A stretch of 64,000 nucleotides of DNA from Arenibacter sp041392165 (GCA_041392165.1 JAWKMN010000002.1:310001-374000); one strand, 5' to 3'; shown: positions 8,840-17,899, counted from the stretch's first letter. Notes: generated by a model not told the origin, from the letters alone. Translations and numbers: made by a program.

Positions 8840-9392
8840 TATATCTAAAACAATTTACTTCGTGATCGTTGACCATGCCTGTTGCCTGCATATGGGCATA
8901 AATAACGGTGCTTCCCACAAATTTGAAACCGCGCTTTTTTAAATCTTTGCTAATAGCGTCGGATAATGGGGTGTGTGCAGGGGCATTCTTATAATTTATG
9001 AGATTGTTCTTTATGGGCCGGTCGTTGACAAACCCCCAGATATAATTACTGAAACTGCCAAATTCCTTTTGGAGGGCCATAAAGGCCTGGGCGTTGGTAA
9101 TTGTTGCCCTTATTTTGAGTTTGTTCCTAATAATTCCTGTATTCTCTAACAGGGATTCAATTTTCGGTTCCCCGTAATCAGCTATTTTTTTGTAATCAAA
9201 ATGATCAAAGGCCTGCCTGAAATTTTCCCTTTTTCTCAAAACGGTGATCCAACTTAATCCGGCCTGAAAAGTTTCCAAAATCAAAAATTCAAATAAGAGT
9301 CCATCATCCTTCACAGGAACCCCCCATTCCTCATCGTGGTACTTTTGGTATAATGCATCGCCCTTGCACCAGCCACATCTATATTTTTCCAT
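8829..9392 (-). CDS. tag: DNA-3-methyladenine glycosylase I
   Basis: TAG-type base-excision enzyme (187 residues) that removes 3-methyladenine from alkylated DNA. The zinc-binding residues of the TAG family are visible: Cys6 (KYRCGWC), His19 (KYHDEEWG), His177 and Cys181 (NDHEVNC). The conserved FEFLILETFQAGLSWITVLRKR contains the active-site helix. It is followed with 11-base overlap by a secreted hypothetical gene. Confidence 0.96.
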   Translation of the reverse strand: MEKYRCGWCKGDALYQKYHDEEWGVPVKDDGLLFEFLILETFQAGLSWITVLRKRENFRQAFDHFDYKKIADYGEPKIESLLENTGIIRNKLKIRATITNAQAFMALQKEFGSFSNYIWGFVNDRPIKNNLINYKNAPAHTPLSDAISKDLKKRGFKFVGSTVIYAHMQATGMVNDHEVNCFRYNEV

Positions 9393-9641
9393 TTTTTATG
9401 TTCAAACTTTTTTTTAAAGATAAAGAAACCTTGATTTTAACAATATAATTTATTTATTTTTTGTTTTTGCACTGTGTCCTGAAGGTTTATGGGCAATGTT
9501 TCTTCCGGAAAGGGAAGTGGGGCGGTTGCATTTTTCTTTAGGTTTTTGTCTAATATCCAATTTAATTTTAAAAAGGGTACTGATTTTTTGGCCGATATAG
9601 TATATTTAAAAATTCTATTCAAATAAAACCAAACCAAAACT

Positions 9642-10958
9642 ATGCCGTTACTTATTGTTGTTCTGGGGTTGTTCCTCCTATTTTTACTCATTGCAAAATT
9701 TAAACTTAATGCCTTTATAGCCTTTATAATCGTATCCCTTGTGGTGGGTATTGCAGAGGGAATGGAATTGCAGGGGGTAATACAATCCATTCAAAACGGG
9801 ATTGGCAATACCTTGGGCTTTTTGGTCATTATTTTGGGATTGGGGGCCATGTTGGGCAAGCTGGTGGCAGATAGTGGGGCAGCACAGCAAATAACGACCA
9901 AATTGGTGTCCAGATTTGGAATGGGGAACATTCAATGGGCTTTGGTCCTGACCGGTTTTATTGTGGGGATCCCCATGTTCTATTCTGTTGGTTTTGTAAT
10001 TTTGATTCCATTGATCTTTACCATTGCGGCTTCTACAGGGCTGCCATTGTTATACGTGGGACTGCCAATGATAGCATCCCTTTCCGTGACCCATGGTTTT
10101 CTCCCCCCGCACCCTGCCCCTACGGCAATTGCAACCATGTTCAATGCCGATATAGGAAAGACCCTTCTCTATGGCACCATCATTGCCATTCCGGCGATTA
10201 TTCTGGCGGGGCCGCTGTTTTCAAGGACCATAAAGAATATAACGGCCACGCCACTTAAGGAATTTGTTAATCCTACCATTTTAAAGGAAGAGGAAATGCC
10301 CAATATTAATGTCAGTATTTTAACGGCGCTTTTACCCGTAATTCTGATCATGTTGGCAACGGCTACAGATTTATTGCTGCCCAAGGATGCAACAATTCTA
10401 CCCATTGTTAAATTTATAGGTAATCCGGTAATTGCCATGTTGATCGCTGTATTGGTAGCCATATATACGCTAGGTCTGGCCAGGGGGAAGGAAATGTCCC
10501 AAATAATGGGCTCCGTTTCAAGCTCCATTTCCGGAATAACCATGGTACTCCTCATTATTGCGGGTGCAGGTGCGCTTAAAGAGGTATTGGTAGATAGTGG
10601 GGTAAGCGATTATATTGCCAATATGTTAAAGGACTCTACCATCTCGCCCCTGCTTTTGGCATGGCTGGTAGCTACTGTTATTAGGGTATGTGTGGGGTCG
10701 GCAACAGTGGCCGGACTCACTACCGCCGGAATTGTGCTGCCGTTGGTGGGTGCCACAGGGGTGAGTGCGGAATTAATGGTCCTTGCCATAGGATCTGGAA
10801 GTTTAATGCTTTCCCATGTAAACGATGGGGGATTCTGGCTGTTCAAGGAATATTTTAATCTTTCCATCAAAGATACCTTAAGAACCTGGACCGTTATGGA
10901 AACCACTGTGGGCGTCATAGGATTAATAGGTGTCTTGATATTGAGTATATTTGTTTAA
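9642..10958 (+). CDS. GntP family permease (gluconate/organic acid:H+ symporter)
   Basis: A 438-residue inner-membrane transporter with about 12 hydrophobic segments along its whole length. GntP-family signatures: LGLGAMLGKLVADSGAAQQI, GIPMFYSVGFVILIPL, VTHGFLPPHPAPTAIA and a C-terminal SGSLMLSHVNDGGFW. Members take up gluconate, other aldonates or D-serine (DsdX). Because the next three genes encode RidA, a D-amino-acid PLP enzyme and a dipeptidase, uptake of a D-amino acid such as D-serine is a reasonable alternative to gluconate (inference). First gene of a probable four-gene operon. Confidence 0.93.
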   Translation: MPLLIVVLGLFLLFLLIAKFKLNAFIAFIIVSLVVGIAEGMELQGVIQSIQNGIGNTLGFLVIILGLGAMLGKLVADSGAAQQITTKLVSRFGMGNIQWALVLTGFIVGIPMFYSVGFVILIPLIFTIAASTGLPLLYVGLPMIASLSVTHGFLPPHPAPTAIATMFNADIGKTLLYGTIIAIPAIILAGPLFSRTIKNITATPLKEFVNPTILKEEEMPNINVSILTALLPVILIMLATATDLLLPKDATILPIVKFIGNPVIAMLIAVLVAIYTLGLARGKEMSQIMGSVSSSISGITMVLLIIAGAGALKEVLVDSGVSDYIANMLKDSTISPLLLAWLVATVIRVCVGSATVAGLTTAGIVLPLVGATGVSAELMVLAIGSGSLMLSHVNDGGFWLFKEYFNLSIKDTLRTWTVMETTVGVIGLIGVLILSIFV

Positions 10959-10981
10959 AATAATAAAAATGATAATTGGAT

Positions 10982-11446
10982 ATGGGTAGTACACCTACAG
11001 AAAGGATTAAGGAATTGGGTCTGGTCTTTCCTCCGGCCCCAAAACCGGCCGGGGTCTATAGGCCTATTTTGGTAGTAGATAAATTTTTATATGTTTCGGG
11101 ACAAGGCCCCATTCAAAACGACGGATCTTTAATGGTAGGGATAGCCGGATTTGATTTGAATGCCGAAGAGGCCAAGCATGCAGCGAGACAGGTAGGCCTT
11201 ACTATGCTTTCCACCATAATAACACATTTTGGGAGCTTGGATAAGATAAAACGGGTGGTAAAAGTTTTGGGGATGGTAAATTCTACCCCAAACTTTGGAA
11301 AGCAACCCTTTGTAATAAATGGTTTTAGTGAATTGATGGCCGATGTCTTTGGTGAGGATAATGGCATTGGGGTACGCAGTGCTGTTGGGATGATGCTGCC
11401 GGATAATATTCCCGTAGAGGTCGAGGCAATGTTCGAGCTTCATTAA
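10982..11446 (+). CDS. RidA family protein (enamine/imine deaminase)
   Basis: A protein of 154 residues from the ATG at 10982; a TTG two codons upstream is less likely. RidA/YjgF proteins hydrolyse reactive enamine/imine intermediates such as 2-aminoacrylate released by PLP dehydratases. Visible features: LYVSGQGPIQ, the catalytic-site Arg in GVRSAVGM and the terminal VEVEAMFEL with the conserved Glu. It lies 23 bases after the permease gene and 19 bases before the PLP enzyme gene. A RidA next to a D-serine-dehydratase-like enzyme makes chemical sense, since the dehydratase product is its substrate. Confidence 0.9.
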   Translation: MGSTPTERIKELGLVFPPAPKPAGVYRPILVVDKFLYVSGQGPIQNDGSLMVGIAGFDLNAEEAKHAARQVGLTMLSTIITHFGSLDKIKRVVKVLGMVNSTPNFGKQPFVINGFSELMADVFGEDNGIGVRSAVGMMLPDNIPVEVEAMFELH

Positions 11447-11465
11447 TGCCAAACCCATTGCAGTA

Positions 11466-12575
11466 ATGAATAAGGAATGGTATAAAATTAATGACCCAAA
11501 GGATATAAATACTCCCGCCCTTTTGGTTTATCCGGATCTGATTAAAAAAAATATAAAGACCATGATAGCCATGGCCGGGGGCACCCACTACCTTAGGCCG
11601 CATATTAAAACACATAAAACGGCAGAGATTATTGAGCTACAGATAAGTCAGGGCATTCAAAAATTTAAGTGTGCTACCATTGCCGAAGCCGAACTCTTGG
11701 GGATATGCGGTGCAACCGATATATTGTTGGCCTTACAGCCCGTAGGGCCCAATTTGAATCGATTTTTTAGATTGATTTCTGAATTCCCCAACAGTACATT
11801 TTCTACAATTGTTGATAACGCCGGTGTTGTTGAAAAAATGGCCAAAACAGCCAGGGAGAAAGGTATTCGTGTACCGCTTTGGTTGGATATAAACAATGGG
11901 ATGGATAGATCTGGTATTTTGCCCAATGCCGATGCCGTGGAACTGTATAAAAAAATATATGAAGACCCCAATTTGCAGGCAGCAGGATTACATGTGTACG
12001 ATGGGCATATCCGCAACAATGACTTACTTGAAAGAGAGCAAAAATGCAATGAAGATTTTGAATCGGTTTTGCATTTAAAAAAATCTTTGGAGGAGCAGGG
12101 TTTCCCTATTGCCGCCATTGTAGCCGGGGGTTCCCCAACCTTTCCCGTTCATTTAAAGCGCGAAGGGGTAGAAACAAGTCCAGGAACAACGCTTTTATGG
12201 GATGCTGGTTATGCCTACTCCTATAAGGACATGGATTTTCTGCCTGCTGCTGTACTCTTGACCCGGGTGATCAGTAGGCCAAACTCCAATTTGGTGTGTT
12301 TTGATTTGGGGCATAAGCATCTGGCCTCGGAGATGAATTTTCCCAGGGCCATGTTACTGGAAGGGGAAGGTTGTACCCAGATAGGGCAGAGCGAGGAACA
12401 TTTGATGGTACAATGCCCCAATGATGAAAGGTTTAAAGTAGGGGATGTTGCTTATGCCATTCCGATACATATATGTCCAACTATTGCCAAATATAAGGAA
12501 GTCCTAACGGTAGTTGATGGGAACGTAACAGCGGTCTGGCAGATAGCCGCAAGAAATCTTAAAATAAATATATAA
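11466..12575 (+). CDS. D-threonine aldolase / D-serine dehydratase-like PLP enzyme
   Basis: A 369-residue fold-type III PLP enzyme of the D-threonine aldolase / D-serine dehydratase (DSD1-like) family. The PLP lysine lies in RPHIKTHKT (Lys48). The C-terminal metal site is IPIHICPT (His335, Cys337), matching the zinc site of eukaryotic-type D-serine dehydratase. It either splits D-threonine or D-3-hydroxy acids, or dehydrates D-serine. The neighbouring RidA favours a dehydratase that releases 2-aminoacrylate (inference). Third gene of the permease operon. Confidence 0.9.
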   Translation: MNKEWYKINDPKDINTPALLVYPDLIKKNIKTMIAMAGGTHYLRPHIKTHKTAEIIELQISQGIQKFKCATIAEAELLGICGATDILLALQPVGPNLNRFFRLISEFPNSTFSTIVDNAGVVEKMAKTAREKGIRVPLWLDINNGMDRSGILPNADAVELYKKIYEDPNLQAAGLHVYDGHIRNNDLLEREQKCNEDFESVLHLKKSLEEQGFPIAAIVAGGSPTFPVHLKREGVETSPGTTLLWDAGYAYSYKDMDFLPAAVLLTRVISRPNSNLVCFDLGHKHLASEMNFPRAMLLEGEGCTQIGQSEEHLMVQCPNDERFKVGDVAYAIPIHICPTIAKYKEVLTVVDGNVTAVWQIAARNLKINI

Positions 12576-12638
12576 ACCTCTCCTGTAAAAGGACCAATAA
12601 GTACGGGTTGGGACTGGTGATGGGATAAAATTAAAAGT

Positions 12639-13706
12639 ATGTTCGTATTTGATGCACATTTGGATTTGGCTATGAACGCCTTGGAATGGAACAGGGACTT
12701 AACAAGAAGTGTAGCCGAAATTAGGGAAAGTGAAAAAGGCATGACCGATAAACCTGATAGGGCCAATAATACAGTGTCTTTAGATGCCATGCGCCATGGG
12801 AATATAGGATTGTGCGTAGCCACCCAAATTGCAAGATATGTTAAAAAAGGAAATCCATTGCCAGGATGGAACTCCCCCTACCAAGCCTGGGCCCAAACGC
12901 AAGGACAATTAGCTTGGTACAGGGCTATGGAACAAATTGGAGAAATGGTCCAAATTGTGAATACGGAACAACTGGATGTGCATTTGGAACTTTGGGAAAA
13001 TGGCACGTCCAAATTGCCGATCGGTTATATCCTTAGTTTGGAAGGGGCAGATTCCATGATTACCGTAGATTATCTGGAACGTTCCTATGAACAGGGTCTA
13101 AGGGCCATTGGACCGGCACACTATGGCCCCGGTACCTATGCACACGGTACGGATTCTGTAGGGGGAATTGGTCATAAGGGCAGGGAACTATTAAAGGAGA
13201 TAGAACGTTTAAACCTAATTTTGGATGCTACCCATTTATGTGATGTTAGTTTTTGGGAAACCATGAAAGTATACAATGGCCCGGTTTGGGCAAGCCACAA
13301 CAATTGTCGCAAGTTCGTGGATCATAACAGGCAGTTTGCTGATGAACAAATAATGGAACTTATTGCAAGGGATGGTGTAATAGGGATGGCCCTGGATGCC
13401 TGGATGATGGTCCCCAATTGGGTTAGGGGCATTTCCACCCCAAAGGAAATGGAGGTTACCTTGGCGCAAATGATCAACAACATAGACCATATTTGCCAGT
13501 TGGCCGGAAATTCGCTGCACGTTGGTATAGGGACCGATCTGGATGGAGGCTTTGGAAAGGAACAAAGTCCTGCCGATTTAGATACGATAGCAGACCTTCA
13601 GAAGGTACCTGGACTATTGTTGGGGAAAGGTTATTCGGAAACCGATATTGAAAATATAATGAGCAAAAATTTTATTCGGTTCCTAAGAAAGGTGTGGGGC
13701 AATTGA
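12639..13706 (+). CDS. M19 family dipeptidase (renal dipeptidase-like)
   Basis: A 355-residue zinc dipeptidase of peptidase family M19. The metal-binding HxD is in FDAHLDLAMN (His7, Asp9), the bridging Glu in LSLEGADSM (about 133-141), and further ligands are in DATHLCDVSF and WASHNNCRKF. GIGTDLDGGFG near the end is also typical. M19 enzymes cleave L-D or L-L dipeptides and often accept D-amino acids at the C-terminal position. It fits the preceding D-amino-acid genes as a supplier of free D-residues, although a 63-base gap separates it. Confidence 0.9.
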   Translation: MFVFDAHLDLAMNALEWNRDLTRSVAEIRESEKGMTDKPDRANNTVSLDAMRHGNIGLCVATQIARYVKKGNPLPGWNSPYQAWAQTQGQLAWYRAMEQIGEMVQIVNTEQLDVHLELWENGTSKLPIGYILSLEGADSMITVDYLERSYEQGLRAIGPAHYGPGTYAHGTDSVGGIGHKGRELLKEIERLNLILDATHLCDVSFWETMKVYNGPVWASHNNCRKFVDHNRQFADEQIMELIARDGVIGMALDAWMMVPNWVRGISTPKEMEVTLAQMINNIDHICQLAGNSLHVGIGTDLDGGFGKEQSPADLDTIADLQKVPGLLLGKGYSETDIENIMSKNFIRFLRKVWGN

Positions 13707-13724
13707 ATGGCCGCTTTGCGAAAT

Positions 13725-14642
13725 TTAATATCTATTCTCCCGAACTACATTGGCTTGATATTCACCAGGGGACACATTTTTCTTCCTCTTGAATACACGG
13801 TTAAAATAGGACCTGCTTTCAAATCCGCATTCCATAAATACTTCTTTAATAGTGCGTTTTGGGTCTTGTAAAAGGCTAACGGCCAATTTAATTCGTTCAT
13901 TGTTAATGAATTCTACCGGAGAAATACCAAGTTCATTTTTAAAGACCCTATAAAAATGGGATTCGCTCATATGGGCCTTTTTGCTTAAAGTTTCAATACT
14001 CAAAGGCCTGTATATGTTTTCTCTAATAAAAGAGACAATAAATCCTAACCTACTGCTATTGCTGATCTCCAGGGTTTTTTCCGTATAAATTTTTCGCTCA
14101 TTGCTCTGTAATATCCGCACGATCAATTCGCTCAACATATTGTCTACAAAAAGATCCTTGGATGGATGGTTCTCGGTGAATAAAAAAAGCAATCGCTGTA
14201 AAATTTGATAAAGACCAATATCATTGGTGAAATGAAAATTATAATCCATCAAGGCCCATTCCCCGCCATCCAATTTGGGCATGGTTTCATTCATTACCCG
14301 CAACATTTGTCTTATTTTATCTTCAGAAATGGCCATGGCCAAGCAACGTGTTGGGTCGGTGGCCTTTGCTTCGGGAAAATCTATGCACATTATTTCTTTG
14401 GAAGGCAATATTAGCGACTCACCAGGTAGAAAGTTAAACGATTCATGGTCCCTAAGGTGCATAATCTTCTTGCCACTTAACATACTTGCCAGGACGGGTT
14501 GGTCAAATTGGAGCAATATCTGTTCGGCCTGTTGATGGGTTTCAAATACGTGCATAGCAGCATTGTTCAAGGTATATGTTGTTTGGTTCTCGACCAAAGT
14601 TTCCAATCTCCTATGATTATAGTAAGCGTTGGGCAACTGCAT
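13725..14642 (-). CDS. AraC family transcriptional regulator
   Basis: A 305-residue regulator. The C-terminal third holds the two helix-turn-helix AraC domain: RPLSIETLSKKAHMSESHFY and then RTIKEVFMECGFESRSYFNR followed by FKRKKNVSPGEY. The N-terminal 190 residues are a cupin-like effector domain (AraC_N). The gene is divergent from the aldehyde dehydrogenase gene, and the shared 250-base region carries two 13-bp direct repeats spaced 21 bp (see below), so it very likely controls the aldehyde dehydrogenase - DUF779 pair. Effector unknown. Confidence 0.92.
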   Translation of the reverse strand: MQLPNAYYNHRRLETLVENQTTYTLNNAAMHVFETHQQAEQILLQFDQPVLASMLSGKKIMHLRDHESFNFLPGESLILPSKEIMCIDFPEAKATDPTRCLAMAISEDKIRQMLRVMNETMPKLDGGEWALMDYNFHFTNDIGLYQILQRLLFLFTENHPSKDLFVDNMLSELIVRILQSNERKIYTEKTLEISNSSRLGFIVSFIRENIYRPLSIETLSKKAHMSESHFYRVFKNELGISPVEFINNERIKLAVSLLQDPKRTIKEVFMECGFESRSYFNRVFKRKKNVSPGEYQANVVRENRY

Positions 14643-14738
14643 CCCTAACTTGTTTAAGTTAATATTAATAAATAGTCTGTAGTGAGGTTATTTTGTTAAA
14701 AATACAAAATATATCATCCCAAATTAGGAAATAAATAA

Positions 14739-14772
14739 TTATTGATAGAATAGTTCATGTTATTGATAGAAT
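14739..14772 (+). promoter_or_regulatory. Two direct repeats, likely AraC-type operator half-sites
   Basis: TTATTGATAGAAT occurs at 14739-14751 and again at 14760-14772, exactly 21 bp (two helical turns) apart. This is the geometry of AraC-family direct-repeat half-sites. They lie between the divergent AraC gene and the aldehyde dehydrogenase promoter. Confidence 0.65.
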
Positions 14773-14800
14773 GGGTCAGAATTTTAACAAAAAGGCTTCA

Positions 14801-14808
14801 TACATTTG
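14801..14808 (+). promoter_or_regulatory. Putative aldehyde dehydrogenase -7 promoter element
   Basis: TACATTTG matches TAnnTTTG. It is 28 bases downstream of the second direct repeat, so a regulator bound there would sit near the -35 region as a class II activator. The gene starts at 14894, giving a leader of about 80 bases. Confidence 0.5.
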
Positions 14809-14893
14809 AAAACAAGCCACTTACACTTATAATATGGCTTGGCCAATATTGATTGGCAAACAGAAATGTAATATTAACTAAAAATATAAGATC

Positions 14894-16417
14894 ATGGGAG
14901 ATGTAAAGACCACAGTACAGAATAGGGTAGAAAGACCAGTATTTAAAAGTCAGTATGAAAATTTTATTGGGGGTAAATGGGTATCGCCCACCAAAGGCGA
15001 GTATTTTGATAATATCTCACCGGTGGACGGTAATAGTTTTACCAAAATTGCACGCTCCACCGCAGAAGATATTGAACTGGCGTTGGATGCCGCATGGGCA
15101 GCGGCCCCGGAATGGAATAATTCTTCCGCAGCATCAAGAAGCAATTTGTTGTTGAGGATAGCGGATATCATGGAGCAAAACCTGGAGGTCTTGGCCCGGG
15201 CCGAAACATGGGACAACGGGAAGCCCATCAGGGAAACCATGGCAGCCGATTTGCCATTGGCCATAGATCATTTTCGTTATTTTGCAGGAGTAATAAGGGC
15301 TGAAGAGGGTACGGCCAGTGAATTGGATGCCAATACGGTCTCTTTAAATATTCCTGAGCCTTTAGGTGTTGTAGGGCAAATTATTCCTTGGAATTTTCCA
15401 TTGCTCATGGCAGCTTGGAAGGTAGCACCGGCACTAGCTGCAGGGAACTGTGTGGTCTTAAAACCAGCAGAACAGACTCCTGTGGGTATTTTAGTGTTAA
15501 TGGAACTTATAGAAAATGTGTTGCCGGCGGGTGTTCTCAATGTGGTGAACGGATTTGGTATTGAGGCGGGCAAACCTTTGGCTTCCAACCCCAGAATTAA
15601 TAAGATTGCATTTACTGGCGAGACTACTACAGGGCAACTTATTATGCAGTATGCTTCCAAAAACATCATTCCTGTTACATTGGAATTGGGAGGTAAATCG
15701 CCAAACGTGTTCTTTGAAAGTATTATGGAAGCGGATGATGAATTTTTCGACAAATGTTTGGAGGGGGCGGCAATGTTTGCCTTCAACCAAGGGGAAGTGT
15801 GTACCTCTCCATCCCGTATTCTGGTGCAGGAAAGTATTTATGAGAAATTTATTGAGCGTGTCGTTGACCGTACCAATAAAATAAAATTGGGACATCCGCT
15901 GGATACCAATACCATGATGGGTGCCCAGGCTTCCAACGATCAATATGAAAAAATCCTGAACTATATCAAAATAGGAAAAGAGGAGGGCTGTGAAGTACTT
16001 ACCGGAGGTGGCGCTGCTTATAATGAAGGTCTGGAAGGAGGGTTTTATATTCAGCCTACCATTCTTAAGGGCAACAATAAAATGAGGGTCTTTCAGGAAG
16101 AGATCTTTGGTCCTGTGGTGTGCCTAACGACCTTCAAGGATGAGGCTGAGGCTATTGAGATTGCCAATGATACTTTATATGGACTGGGGGCTGGCGTATG
16201 GACCAGGGACACCCACCAAGCTTATAAGGTGGCGCGGGCCATTAAAGCGGGCAGGGTTTGGGTAAATAGCTATCATACCTATCCTGCACACGCTCCTTTT
16301 GGAGGATATAAAAAATCTGGAATTGGTAGGGAAACCCATAAAATGATGTTGAACCACTATCGACAGACTAAAAATATGCTTATTTCTTACGACAAAAAAG
16401 CACTGGGATTCTTCTGA
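14894..16417 (+). CDS. Aldehyde dehydrogenase family protein
   Basis: A 507-residue NAD(P)-dependent aldehyde dehydrogenase. Catalytic residues: Glu264 in LELGGKSPN and nucleophile Cys303 in NQGEVCTSPSR. The cofactor motif IPWNFPLLMAAWK (164-176) and the terminal PFGGYKKSGIGRE are standard. The combination with a DUF779 gene directly downstream is typical of acetaldehyde-type dehydrogenases (AcoD/ExaC-like), which suggests a short-chain aldehyde substrate. It is controlled by its own divergent AraC regulator. Confidence 0.95.
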   Translation: MGDVKTTVQNRVERPVFKSQYENFIGGKWVSPTKGEYFDNISPVDGNSFTKIARSTAEDIELALDAAWAAAPEWNNSSAASRSNLLLRIADIMEQNLEVLARAETWDNGKPIRETMAADLPLAIDHFRYFAGVIRAEEGTASELDANTVSLNIPEPLGVVGQIIPWNFPLLMAAWKVAPALAAGNCVVLKPAEQTPVGILVLMELIENVLPAGVLNVVNGFGIEAGKPLASNPRINKIAFTGETTTGQLIMQYASKNIIPVTLELGGKSPNVFFESIMEADDEFFDKCLEGAAMFAFNQGEVCTSPSRILVQESIYEKFIERVVDRTNKIKLGHPLDTNTMMGAQASNDQYEKILNYIKIGKEEGCEVLTGGGAAYNEGLEGGFYIQPTILKGNNKMRVFQEEIFGPVVCLTTFKDEAEAIEIANDTLYGLGAGVWTRDTHQAYKVARAIKAGRVWVNSYHTYPAHAPFGGYKKSGIGRETHKMMLNHYRQTKNMLISYDKKALGFF

Positions 16418-16434
16418 TATTTACAGCAAATAGT

Positions 16435-16809
16435 ATGGTCAAAAGGGTATTGATATCGGATAAGGCAAGACAGGTGTTGGGGCAATTACAGTCCCTGCAC
16501 GGAGAGTTAATGTTCCATCAGAGTGGAGGTTGTTGTGATGGGTCATCGCCTATGTGCTTTCCAAAAGGGGAATTAATGATAAATGAAACCGATGTTTATC
16601 TAGGGGACATTGCAAAATGTCCTTTCTATATGTCAAAGGATCAATTTGAATATTGGAAACATACCCAATTGACCATAGATGTCACCACTGGCCGAGGCTC
16701 CAGTTTTTCTTTGGAAATACCGTTGGGATTGCGCTTTGTCGTAAAGTCACGTTTGTTTACGGAAGAGGAACTTGCCCAAATGGGACCAATAGATACGGTC
16801 AAAAATTAG
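16435..16809 (+). CDS. DUF779 domain-containing protein
   Basis: A 124-residue small cytoplasmic protein. The DUF779 pattern includes HQSGGCCDGSSPMCFP with three Cys (about 33-41) and DIAKCPFYMS, which could bind a metal. DUF779 genes are found next to aldehyde dehydrogenase genes in many phyla. The gap here is 17 bases, so it is co-transcribed, and a helper or metal-related role for the dehydrogenase is inferred only from that linkage. A terminator follows. Confidence 0.9.
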   Translation: MVKRVLISDKARQVLGQLQSLHGELMFHQSGGCCDGSSPMCFPKGELMINETDVYLGDIAKCPFYMSKDQFEYWKHTQLTIDVTTGRGSSFSLEIPLGLRFVVKSRLFTEEELAQMGPIDTVKN

Positions 16810-16836
16810 GGAATATCCCCCCCTTAAATGTTAATG

Positions 16837-16868
16837 CCGGTTTAAGCTTGTTCTTAAACCGGTTTTTT
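16837..16868 (+). terminator. Rho-independent terminator after DUF779 gene
   Basis: A 10-bp perfect stem CCGGTTTAAG / CTTAAACCGG (16837-16846 with 16853-16862) with a 6-base loop, followed by TTTTTT. Confidence 0.9.
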
Positions 16869-16920
16869 CGTTATTATGCGAATTTAACAGCATTTTAATG
16901 CCATATGGCAGGGTATTTGA

Positions 16921-16928
16921 TATTTTTG
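16921..16928 (+). promoter_or_regulatory. Putative -7 promoter element
   Basis: TATTTTTG fits TAnnTTTG and lies 27 bases before the ATG at 16955. Transcription would begin near 16935, so the upstream in-frame ATGs at 16898 and 16931 would not be on the transcript. Confidence 0.5.
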
Positions 16929-16954
16929 TAATGACAGCTGCCTTAAATAGTTAT

Positions 16955-17596
16955 ATGAGAATAGTATTTATTTTTTTCTTTCTATTTTTAATTTCACAGT
17001 GGGGTATGTCCCAAACAGATCTCCCCACTACCAATCCTCTTAAAATAGAAGGGGATAGGGATGCTAAGGATAATCCAAATCAGGGGACTGCATTGAAAAT
17101 CCCTTCCATTATTACCTTAAAACCTACTACCAATCTCAGGGATTCCCTTATGGCCAGAAATATTAAGATGCTTCCGGATAGGGAATTGGTGCAGGCGGGC
17201 CATGGTTTAAAAATAGATCCGAAAATTGATAAAAAAGAAAAGGAAGGCTCTTCTACTTTTTTTGGAAATACGTATTTGGGCGATATTAAGAGCAATGGTA
17301 AATTTGTAGGTGTTGTTTGCCGTGACCATGAATATGTAGATGGTGACAGGGTAAGGATACTGCTCAATGATAAGGTAGTGGAACCCAATATTTTTTTAAC
17401 GGGTTCCTTTAAAGGAATCAACCTGGATTTACAAAAGGGTTTTAATAGAATAGATTTCGAGGCCTTGAACCAGGGCACTTCAGGTCCCAATACGGCCCAG
17501 GTCAATGTATATGATGACCAAGGTAAAATGATACATTCCAATATGTGGAATCTATCCACCGGGTCCAAAGCCACCATAATTATCATAAAGGAATAA
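16955..17596 (+). CDS. Secreted hypothetical protein
   Basis: A 213-residue exported protein: the signal peptide MRIVFIFFFLFLISQWGMSQ is followed by a mature part with FFGNTYLGDIKSNG, VCRDHEYVDGDRVRILLND and KGFNRIDFEALNQG, an immunoglobulin-like beta-sandwich pattern. Longer in-frame starts exist (16898, 16931), but only 16955 gives a clean signal peptide and lies after the promoter element. No family is recognised with certainty. It stands alone, after a terminator. Confidence 0.75.
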   Translation: MRIVFIFFFLFLISQWGMSQTDLPTTNPLKIEGDRDAKDNPNQGTALKIPSIITLKPTTNLRDSLMARNIKMLPDRELVQAGHGLKIDPKIDKKEKEGSSTFFGNTYLGDIKSNGKFVGVVCRDHEYVDGDRVRILLNDKVVEPNIFLTGSFKGINLDLQKGFNRIDFEALNQGTSGPNTAQVNVYDDQGKMIHSNMWNLSTGSKATIIIIKE

Positions 17597-17625
17597 CTCA
17601 ATAAGCAACACAAACACTGACCAGA

Positions 17626-17724
17626 ATGAAAGGATATTACTATTTGTTGATTATTAACCTATTGCTGATCCTCATCCCGTATTCCTTTAGATTGCTAAGG
17701 AATTCTAAAAGAAACAAGCACTGA
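17626..17724 (+). CDS. Candidate 32-residue hydrophobic peptide
   Basis: A short open frame from ATG 17626 to TGA 17724. It reads MKGYYYLLIINLLLILIP and then YSFRLLRNSKRNKH: one transmembrane segment with a positively charged tail, a common form for small membrane proteins. It lies 29 bases after the preceding gene and could be co-transcribed. No homologue is known to me, and chance occurrence is not excluded. Confidence 0.3.
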   Translation: MKGYYYLLIINLLLILIPYSFRLLRNSKRNKH

Positions 17725-17899
17725 AACACAAGCGGTAACAGCATAGGCTGGCAAGTATTGTTATCGTGTCAACAGTTGGTGTAAAAGTCTATTTTCGGAT
17801 ACAAAAGTCCGTCAACATAGTAGTGGCAAGAGCTTTTGATTTTTTATGGGAACAAACCCCTTGGCACTTACTTTCGTAAATAAATATAAAACACTTTCG

